Positions 29,972 to 35,856 of a stretch of DNA of 35,856 nt are shown in pieces (the first letter of the stretch is position 1; the number at the start of each line of letters is the position of its first letter). The translations under genes were made by a program, and so were the position numbers. The notes beneath the pieces were generated by a model. That model was not told the origin of the DNA. It saw nothing but the letters and a program-made list of their open reading frames with translations, and did not search any database. The stretch covers positions 1-35,856 of the forward strand of contig JAFRDL010000126.1 in NCBI GenBank assembly GCA_017411265.1, written 5' to 3'. The DNA is from Oscillospiraceae bacterium. Lineage in GTDB: Bacteria; Bacillota; Clostridia; Oscillospirales; Oscillospiraceae.

Positions 29972-32335
29972 TTATTTCAATTCCACAACGGTGACGCCGG
30001 TCTCCCCTTCCCCGTATCTGCCCAGGCGGAAGGACTTCACCTGTCTGTTCTTCCGAAGGGCCTGCTGCACCGCCGCGCGAAGAGCGCCGGTGCCCTTTCC
30101 GTGGATGATGGTCACCGTCTCCAGCCGGGACTGGACCGCGGAATCGATGTACCGCTCCATCACGGGGATGGCCTCGATGGTCTCCATGCCACGGATGTCC
30201 AGCTCGGAGGGCATGGCGCTCTCCCGGAGCGTCACGCCCCGGTTCTCCGTCCGGGGCGCGGAGGGTTTTTCCCCCTCCAGGAGGAGCACTTCGTCCTCTC
30301 TGGCGGTGACCTGGAGGATCCCCGCCTGCAGGGACAGCGTCCGGTCCGCCGAGATGGCGGTGACCGTGGCCTTCACGCCCATGGAGCGGATCTGCACCGT
30401 GTCTCCCACCCGCACCGGCCGGGCGGATTTCTGCTCCGGCTGGGGCGCCTCCGCGGGACGCACCGCCTCCTCCGCCTCGTTCAGCGTCCGGCGCAGCTCC
30501 GCCCGGGCGGCGTTGATCCGCTGGTGGTCCTGCTCTTCGTTCCGGGCGCTGCGCATGGCGTCCAGTTCCCGGAAGGTGGCCTCCGCGGTGCGCCGTGCGT
30601 CGGCCAGGATGCGCTCCGCCTCCCGGCGGGCCTTGTCCTGGGCCTTGTCCAGCCGGACCTCCAGCTCCGCCCGGAGCTGGGCGGCCTTTTTCCGCTCCTC
30701 CTCCGCCTGGCGCAGCTGCTTTGCCGCCTCCAGCCGGTCCCGGTCCAGGATGGCCCGGGTCTGCTTCAGTTTTTCGATGGTCTCCTCGAACTTGGCGCTG
30801 GATACCCCCACCCGGTTCCGGGCGTCGGCGATGATCTCCTCCGGCAGACCCAGACGCTGGGAGATGGCAAAGGCGTTGGACTTGCCGGGGATGCCCAGCA
30901 GCAGCCGGTACGTCGGCCGAAGAGTGTCCACGTCGAACTCGCAGGAGGCGTTCATCACGCCGGCGGTGTTGGTGGCGTAGACCTTCAGCTCGGCGTAGTG
31001 GGTGGTGGCGGCGATGATGCTTCCCTGCCGCCGGGCATGCTCCAGGATGGCGATGGCCAGAGCCGCGCCCTCCACCGGATCGGTGCCGGCACCCAGCTCG
31101 TCGAAGAGGAGCAGGGTGTCGTCCCCGCTCTCGGCCAGCAGCCCCACGATGTTCACCATGTGGGAGGAGAAGGTGGACAGGGACTGCTCGATGCTCTGCT
31201 CGTCCCCGATGTCCGCCAGGATGGCCCGAAACACCGGGACCCGGCTCCCGTCCCCCGCAGGGATGTGGAGGCCGCACTGGGCCATCAGGCACAGCAGACC
31301 GATGGTCTTCAGGGTCACCGTCTTGCCGCCGGTGTTGGGGCCGGTGATCACCAGGGTGTCGTAGTCCTCCCCCAGCTCCACGTCGATGGGCACCGCCGTC
31401 GCCCGGTCCAGCAGAGGATGGCGCGCCCGGCGCAGGCGGATGCCCCGCTCCGAGATCTCCGGCTCGGCGGCGTCCAGCTTGAAGCTCAGCTTGGCCTTGG
31501 CGAAGATCACGTCCAGGTTCACCAGCACGGCGTAGTCCGCGTCGATGTCCTCCCGGTGGGCGGCGCATTCGGCGGACAGCTCCGCCAGGATCCGCTCGAT
31601 CTCCGCCTTCTCCCGGGCTTTCAGTTCCCGGATCTCGTTGTTGGCCTTCACCGCCGCCATGGGCTCTACGAAAAGAGTGGCCCCGGAGGCGGATACGTCG
31701 TGGACGAGCCCCGGCACGGAGCCCTTGTGCTCCGCCTTCACCGGCACCACGAACCGGTCGGACCGGGTGGTGATGATGGGGTCCTGCAAAAACTTCGCCA
31801 TGGAAGGGGCGGAGATGATCTTCTGCAGACTGTCCCGCACCCGGGCGGCGGCGGCCCGCATCTTCCGGCGGATATCCGCCAGCTCGCTGCTGGCGGCGTC
31901 GGCGATCTCGTCCTCGCCGGGGATGGAGTTGACGATCTTGTCCTCCAGGAACTTGTTGGTCTGCAGGGTGCGGAAGAGATGGTCGATGCAGCTCTCCTTC
32001 TCCGCTCCCATGCCGTAGGACCGGACCGCCCGGGCGGAGGCCAGCACCCCCGCGATCTCCAGCAGCTCCCGGGGAGTCAGCACGCCCCCCAGGTCCGCCC
32101 GGGCCAGGGCGCCCCGGACATCCCGAACGCCGGAAAAGGAGGGGCTGCCTCGGGTGAGCATCATCTCCCGGGCGGCGGAGGTCTCCGCCAGGCGCCGCCG
32201 GATCTCCGGGAGGTATACGCCGGGAGTCAGCCGGCGCACCTCCTCCTTGGCGGGCTGGGATACGGCCTCCCCCGCCAGAAGCTCCAGCACCGCCGGAAGC
32301 TCCAGTGTGATCTGGGATTTTTCAAAAAGGTCCAT
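29972..32335 (-). CDS. mutS2: MutS2 family ATPase/endonuclease
   Basis: MutS-like protein of 787 residues, the usual length. In other bacteria it suppresses recombination or splits collided ribosomes. It begins at ATG 32335 after GGGAGAG (DLFEKSQITLELPAVLE); upstream codons belong to the recO end. The core and clamp regions are followed by the ATP loop GPNTGGKT at 332-339, SLSTFSSHM and DELGAGTDPVEGAAL. A long coiled coil (about 520-620) precedes a KOW-like segment. The C-terminal Smr nuclease domain shows ELDIRGMETIEA and IHGKGTGALR. No clear terminator follows, so transcripts may run on toward ptsH. Confidence 0.96.
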   Translation of the reverse strand: MDLFEKSQITLELPAVLELLAGEAVSQPAKEEVRRLTPGVYLPEIRRRLAETSAAREMMLTRGSPSFSGVRDVRGALARADLGGVLTPRELLEIAGVLASARAVRSYGMGAEKESCIDHLFRTLQTNKFLEDKIVNSIPGEDEIADAASSELADIRRKMRAAAARVRDSLQKIISAPSMAKFLQDPIITTRSDRFVVPVKAEHKGSVPGLVHDVSASGATLFVEPMAAVKANNEIRELKAREKAEIERILAELSAECAAHREDIDADYAVLVNLDVIFAKAKLSFKLDAAEPEISERGIRLRRARHPLLDRATAVPIDVELGEDYDTLVITGPNTGGKTVTLKTIGLLCLMAQCGLHIPAGDGSRVPVFRAILADIGDEQSIEQSLSTFSSHMVNIVGLLAESGDDTLLLFDELGAGTDPVEGAALAIAILEHARRQGSIIAATTHYAELKVYATNTAGVMNASCEFDVDTLRPTYRLLLGIPGKSNAFAISQRLGLPEEIIADARNRVGVSSAKFEETIEKLKQTRAILDRDRLEAAKQLRQAEEERKKAAQLRAELEVRLDKAQDKARREAERILADARRTAEATFRELDAMRSARNEEQDHQRINAARAELRRTLNEAEEAVRPAEAPQPEQKSARPVRVGDTVQIRSMGVKATVTAISADRTLSLQAGILQVTAREDEVLLLEGEKPSAPRTENRGVTLRESAMPSELDIRGMETIEAIPVMERYIDSAVQSRLETVTIIHGKGTGALRAAVQQALRKNRQVKSFRLGRYGEGETGVTVVELK

Positions 32336-32352
32336 GGTTCTCTCCCGTATCG

Positions 32353-33100
32353 TCATTCTTTCACGGCCCGCCAGTAATCCAGCGTTCCGAAGCCCCGGTC
32401 CAGCTGGGCCAGAGCATACTCCTCGCAAACCCGGTAAAAGCGGGCGGCGGCGGGCTCGTCCAGGGTAAAGGAAAAGATCCTCCTGGGATCGGCGCCGCAC
32501 ACGTGGCGCATGGCGGCCAGGGACGCCTGACACAGCGGCAGGCTCTTTCCCTGGGCCGGGGGCCGGCAGGAGGAACAGTGTACGCCGCCGCCGTACACGC
32601 TGAACCGGGGATCGGCGGGCGTGTGGGTGCCGCAGTCGGCGCAGCGGTCCAGCGCCGGAGCAAAGCCCGCCAGACACATGAGCCGCAGCTCGAACACCGC
32701 CTTGATGTGCTCCGGGGGGATAGAGCTTTCGGGAAAGGGCGAACAGGGCGTTGAGCCCCAGATGCAGCAGCGCGGCATTGGGGCTGTCCTCGTCGGACAG
32801 GTTTTCCAGCAGCTCCGCGAAATAACAGCCCAGCGCGTAGTCGGCGATGTCGGCCCGGAGTGCGGCGAAATCCTCCAGGACGCTCCCCTCGGTGAGGGTA
32901 TAGCGTCCCCGGTTTTCAAAAAAGGTCAGCTCCGACCATACCAGGCACTGGGCGGAGGCGCCGTGCCTGGCGCCCTTGCGCAGGGCGCCCTTTGCCTCGG
33001 CGGTGATCTTTCCCTCCTCCTCGGTGAGGATGGTGAGGATCTTGCTGGACTCCTTGTATTTCACTTCCCGCAGCACCAGGCCGCGGAGGGTTTTATACAT
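32353..33100 (-). pseudogene. recO: RecO with a frameshift
   Basis: RecO helps load RecA onto single-stranded DNA in the RecFOR pathway. The first part (MYKTLRGLVLREVKYKESSK to LNALFALSRKLYPP) reads in one frame. The remainder (EHIKAVFELRLMCLAGFAP to YWRAVKE) reads in another. The switch falls at a run of six G on the plus strand (32714-32719). Removing one base there restores RKLYPPEHIKAVFELRLM, which looks like normal RecO. The zinc-binding CADCG and CSSC pairs lie in the second part. The total would be about 248 residues, normal. The start ATG 33100 follows GGAGG at 8 bases. Homopolymer miscount is the likeliest cause. Confidence 0.9.
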
Positions 33101-33116
33101 TATGTAAACCTCCAGC

Positions 33117-33257
33117 TCAGGACCGGGAGGGCTTGTCCTCCCGGTCGGGTCCGGTTTTTTTATCTTCCGCCGGAGGCGGATCGTCGATCCGGGTCAGCAG
33201 CCAGCACACGGGGTCGCCGGTATCCCGGAACACTTCCCAGAAGATCTCGTTTTCCAT
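33117..33257 (-). CDS. yqzL: YqzL-like small protein
   Basis: A 46-residue open frame between era and recO, where Bacillus has yqzL. The peptide starts MENEIFWEVFRDTGDPVCWL, which fits the W-x2-F-x2-TG...YLL pattern of YqzL-like proteins. A charged, Pro-rich tail follows. Function is unknown. No good ribosome binding site precedes it: AGGGG lies only one base before the ATG. It may therefore be translated poorly or by coupling. Its last codons form a perfect 10-bp inverted repeat with the bases after its stop-proximal region (33121-33146). Confidence 0.68.
   Translation of the reverse strand: MENEIFWEVFRDTGDPVCWLLTRIDDPPPAEDKKTGPDREDKPSRS
33121..33146. repeat. Perfect inverted repeat at the yqzL-recO junction
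   Basis: GACCGGGAGG and CCTCCCGGTC around a 6-base loop. On the minus strand it covers the yqzL C-terminus and stops 21 bases before the recO start, with no T-run after it; the GGAGG of recO follows. It could be a partial terminator, a stability element or chance in a GC-rich region. Confidence 0.5.
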
Positions 33258-33311
33258 ACCCCTATTGTGCCCGGGCCGGGCGGGGATATGGCTGGTATTT
33301 CCTTGCAGGGA

Positions 33312-34202
33312 TCAGTCGTCCCGGAAGCCGAAGTTCCGCAGGAGAGACTGGGAATCCCGCCAGTTCTCCTTGACCTTCACCCAGGTCTGGAGAAACACCT
33401 TTGTGCCCATGAAGGCCTCGATGTCCTCCCGGGCGGCCTCGCCGATCTTTTTGAGCATGGCGCCGTTTTTTCCGATGATGATGCCCTTGTGGCTGGCCTT
33501 TTCGCAGTAGATGGTGGCCTCCAGGTCGATGATGCCGCTGTCCCGCTCAGTGAAGCGGGTGATCTCCACGGCGGTGCCGTGGGGGATCTCCCGTTCCAGA
33601 TTGCTCAGGAGCTTTTCCCGGATCAGCTCCGCGCAGACCTGGCGCTCGGGCTGGTCGGTGGTGACGCCCTCCGGGAACAGGGCCGGGGACTCCACGGCGA
33701 ATTTCGCCAGCTCCTCCAGCAGCTCCTCCACCCCGTCCCCCGTTCGGGCGGAGATGGGGACCACGGCGCTGAAGTCATGCTCGGCGGCGTAGACGGCGAT
33801 GACCTCCAGCAGCTTTTCCGGCTCCACGGTGTCGATCTTGTTGATGGCCAGAACCGCCGGCACGCGGGCGCTCCGGACGGAGCGGATCAGTTCCCGCTCC
33901 TGGGGGCCCGGGGAGGGCGTAGGCTCCACCACCAGCACCACCGCGTCCACGTCCGCCACGCTCTGGCGGACCACGTTGACCATGTAATCGCCCAGGCGGG
34001 TCCGGGGCTTGTGGAAGCCGGGGGTATCCAGAAAGACGAACTGCACGTCGCCCCGCTGGCACACGGCGGTGATCCGGTTGCGGGTGGTCTGGGGTTTGTC
34101 GGAAACGATGGCCACCTTCTCCCCGGCGAAGGCGTTGGCCAGGGTGGACTTGCCCACATTGGGCCGTCCGCAGATGGTGATCATGGCGGTTTTAGAAATC
34201 AT
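33312..34202 (-). CDS. era: GTPase Era
   Basis: Ribosome-assembly GTPase that binds the 3' end of 16S rRNA. It has 296 residues. G1 GRPNVGKST (about 12-20), the switch SDKPQTTRNRI, G3 DTPGFHKP and G4 NKID (near 120-123) are all present. The C-terminal KH domain contains IIGKNGAMLKKIGEAAREDIE. The ATG at 34202 is preferred because AAGGAG lies 7 bases upstream; an internal ATG six codons later has none. It overlaps ybeY by 11 bases, as is common in this conserved neighbourhood. Confidence 0.98.
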   Translation of the reverse strand: MISKTAMITICGRPNVGKSTLANAFAGEKVAIVSDKPQTTRNRITAVCQRGDVQFVFLDTPGFHKPRTRLGDYMVNVVRQSVADVDAVVLVVEPTPSPGPQERELIRSVRSARVPAVLAINKIDTVEPEKLLEVIAVYAAEHDFSAVVPISARTGDGVEELLEELAKFAVESPALFPEGVTTDQPERQVCAELIREKLLSNLEREIPHGTAVEITRFTERDSGIIDLEATIYCEKASHKGIIIGKNGAMLKKIGEAAREDIEAFMGTKVFLQTWVKVKENWRDSQSLLRNFGFRDD

Positions 34203-34647
34203 AGCCGAGCTCCTTCATAATGGCTTTTTCTCTTGCGCGCATACGGGCCTTCTCCTCCCCCTCGTCCAGGTGGTCGTAGCCCAGGAGGTGGAGCACGGAG
34301 TGGACCGTAAGATACTGGCACTCGTGGGCATAGCCGCCGCCGTACTCCTCGCTTTGGGCCTGGGTACGCTCCAGGGAAAGGACCATGTCGCCCAGAAAGC
34401 GGCAGCCCGTGTCCAGATCCGGCTCGTCGATGGGAAAGGACAGCACGTCGGTGGGCCGGTCCACGCCCCGGTGGTCACGGTTGACGGCATGGATCCCCGC
34501 GTCGTCGGTGAGGGTGACGCTGATCTCGCAGGGCTCCTCCACGTTCTCCTCCCGCAGCGCCGCGGCGGCGGCCTTTTTCACCAGGGCAGCCGTCTCCGGA
34601 TGGCCCAGGTTCCGTTTTTCCCGGAAAATCAGGATCGTATGCTTCAT
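34192..34647 (-). CDS. ybeY: Endoribonuclease YbeY
   Basis: Zinc-dependent RNase involved in 16S rRNA maturation and ribosome quality control. It has 151 residues. The metal site H-x3-H-x5-H is clear: His116, His120 and His126 in HSVLHLLGYDH. RPTDVLSFP near residue 64 and FLGDMVLS near 84 are family hallmarks. Its ATG overlaps the phoH stop by 4 bases (ATGA), with GGAGG upstream. Confidence 0.98.
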   Translation of the reverse strand: MKHTILIFREKRNLGHPETAALVKKAAAAALREENVEEPCEISVTLTDDAGIHAVNRDHRGVDRPTDVLSFPIDEPDLDTGCRFLGDMVLSLERTQAQSEEYGGGYAHECQYLTVHSVLHLLGYDHLDEGEEKARMRAREKAIMKELGYDF

Positions 34648-35657
34648 GACTTGTTCCTCCGGCCGGGAAGGCCCGGTTTCCCGGGGGCGGGACGCCGGTC
34701 CCCCTCCCGGCTTTTTTCATACTTTTCATAGGCGGAGATGATCTTCTGCACCAGCGCGTGCCGCACCACGTCCGCTCCGGTGAAGCGGCAGACGGCGATG
34801 TCCTCCACCCCGTCCAGCACCCGCATGGCCTCCTTGAGCCCGGAGACCTTGTCCGCGGGCAGGTCGATCTGGGTCACGTCCCCAGTGATGACCATCTTGC
34901 TGTTGAAGCCCAGCCGGGTGAGGAACATCTTCATCTGCTCCCGGGAGGTGTTCTGGGCCTCGTCCAGGATGATGAAGCTGTCGTCCAGCGTACGGCCCCG
35001 CATATACGCCAGGGGAGCGACCTCGATATTTCCCTTTTCCAGATACGTGTTGTAGGTTTCGGGGCCCAGCATGTCGAAGAGCGCGTCGTACAGCGGGCGC
35101 AGATAGGGGTCCACCTTGCTCTGGAGATCTCCCGGCAGGAAGCCCAGCCGCTCCCCGGCCTCCACCGCCGGGCGGGTGAGGATGATGCGGTTCACGCTCT
35201 TCTCCCGGAACGCCGCCACCGCCGCCGCCACGGCCAGATACGTCTTGCCGGTGCCCGCCGGGCCAATGCCCAGAGTGACGGTGTTTTCCCGGATGGCCTT
35301 GACATAGGCGCTCTGGCCCAGGGTCTTGGGCTTGACCGGACGGCCCTTGGCGGTGATGCAGATCACGCCGCTGCCCAGCTCCCGGATCTGATCCTCCCGG
35401 CCGGAGCGGACCATCTCGATGATATAGCGCACCTTCTGCTCGTCGATGGCCTCTCCCCGGGCCGCCAGAGACAGCAGGCCCTGCACCGCCTTTTCCGCGT
35501 GGACCACGTCCTCGGGCTCCCCGGTGATCCGCAGCTCCGCATCCCGGTCGGTGACGTGGACGTTGTATTCCTTTTCCACGATGTGCATGTTCTGGTCAAA
35601 GGAGCCGAACACGCTCAGCACATCCTCCACCCGGTCCACGGCGATGATCCTGTCCAT
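34644..35657 (-). CDS. phoH: PhoH-like ATPase
   Basis: Cytoplasmic P-loop ATPase of 337 residues, usually next to ybeY; its role in RNA metabolism is suspected. An N-terminal KH-like region covers about 1-65. Walker A GPAGTGKT lies at 132-139. Walker B (FIILDEAQNTS) and the following KMFLTRLGFNSKMVITGD are typical of PhoH. The C-terminal end is Lys, Arg and Pro-rich. AGGAGG lies 7 bases before the ATG. It follows the yqfD-like gene, matching the Bacillus order yqfD-phoH-...-ybeY-...-era. Confidence 0.96.
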   Translation of the reverse strand: MDRIIAVDRVEDVLSVFGSFDQNMHIVEKEYNVHVTDRDAELRITGEPEDVVHAEKAVQGLLSLAARGEAIDEQKVRYIIEMVRSGREDQIRELGSGVICITAKGRPVKPKTLGQSAYVKAIRENTVTLGIGPAGTGKTYLAVAAAVAAFREKSVNRIILTRPAVEAGERLGFLPGDLQSKVDPYLRPLYDALFDMLGPETYNTYLEKGNIEVAPLAYMRGRTLDDSFIILDEAQNTSREQMKMFLTRLGFNSKMVITGDVTQIDLPADKVSGLKEAMRVLDGVEDIAVCRFTGADVVRHALVQKIISAYEKYEKSREGDRRPAPGKPGLPGRRNKS

Positions 35658-35676
35658 AAAAATCCTCCTGCGTTGT

Positions 35677-35856
35677 TTATCTTGGCGTATCCGTATCGAT
35701 CCGCTCCGAGCACTCCGCCCGCAGCGTCACGGTGATGAGCTCTTCCGTTCGGGAGACGGAGTACCGGACGGTCAGGATCTCCCCCTTCTCCCCCAGCGAC
35801 TCCCGGAGCCGCCCCAGCAGCCGCCTCTCCAGGGCGGCGCGCACCGCCTCGGGATC
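35677..35856 (-). CDS. yqfD: C-terminal end of a YqfD-like sporulation protein (partial)
   Basis: The window's right edge cuts this gene; 59 residues and the TAA stop (35679-35677) are visible. The fragment reads DPEAVRAALERRLLGRLRES and further on TVRYSVSRTEELITVTLRAE before CSERI. The pattern of an alpha helix followed by two strands ending in V-T-L-x-A-E-C-x-E-x-I resembles the C-terminus of YqfD/SpoIV-stage proteins. Its position directly before phoH agrees. The call depends partly on context because most of the protein is outside. Confidence 0.72.
   Translation of the reverse strand, partial: DPEAVRAALERRLLGRLRESLGEKGEILTVRYSVSRTEELITVTLRAECSERIDTDTPR

Noticed and set aside
1..35856. 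tRNA genes, CRISPR arrays, insertion sequences, phage or toxin-antitoxin genes
   Set aside because: Looked for on both strands; no repeat-spacer array, transposase motif, terminal repeat pair or tRNA-like sequence was recognised.

Overview
The window looks like part of the chromosome of a GC-rich (roughly 60%), endospore-lineage Clostridia bacterium. It is most like an Oscillospirales/Oscillospiraceae gut anaerobe. The evidence is indirect: Firmicutes-type gene order around yqfD-phoH-ybeY-era-yqzL-recO, a MurE carrying the meso-diaminopimelate signature, an HPr with both His15 and Ser46, an L20-type leader before infC, and strong AGGAGG ribosome binding sites. Genus is an inference. No tRNA, rRNA, CRISPR array, insertion sequence or phage gene was seen.

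Layout. Bases 1-5171 (+): a DUF4349 membrane protein, then the operon rpmG-secE-nusG-rplK-rplA, then an HtrA-type protease with its own upstream region. Bases 5234-11562 (-): a DUF3810 metallopeptidase, mgtE with a remarkable leader, infC-rpmI-rplT behind an attenuator, an O-antigen-ligase-like membrane protein, and deoC. Bases 11677-12294 (+): a two-domain SSB-like protein. Bases 12341-24894 (-): a division and cell wall cluster read mraZ-rsmH-ftsL-pbp-murE-mraY-ftsW-murG-murA-ftsQ, with ftsZ behind its own promoter; murF, murD, murC and ftsA are absent here. Bases 25250-29480 (-): eamA-uvrC-rsmD-coaD and a coiled-coil protein. Then ptsH with its own promoter and terminator, and bases 29972-35856 (-): yqfD (partial)-phoH-ybeY-era-yqzL-recO-mutS2. 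Most genes in each run are tightly packed, often with overlapping stop and start codons.

The most interesting element is upstream of mgtE (7830-7970, minus strand). A 28-codon open frame with a perfect Shine-Dalgarno ends in a Pro-Asp-Pro stretch. Its last codons are complementary to the mgtE ribosome binding site over 10 of 11 bases, and the region can form two mutually exclusive helix sets. This resembles in logic, not in sequence, the Mg2+-sensing leader peptide mgtL of enterobacteria, and I know of no described counterpart before mgtE in Firmicutes.

Three housekeeping genes carry a single lesion each: infC (in-frame TGA), murG (in-frame TAG) and recO (frameshift beside a run of six G/C). 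All are otherwise well conserved on both sides of the lesion. Sequencing or assembly error is the simplest explanation and should be excluded first. The missing lipobox cysteine of the first gene is a possible fourth single-base oddity.
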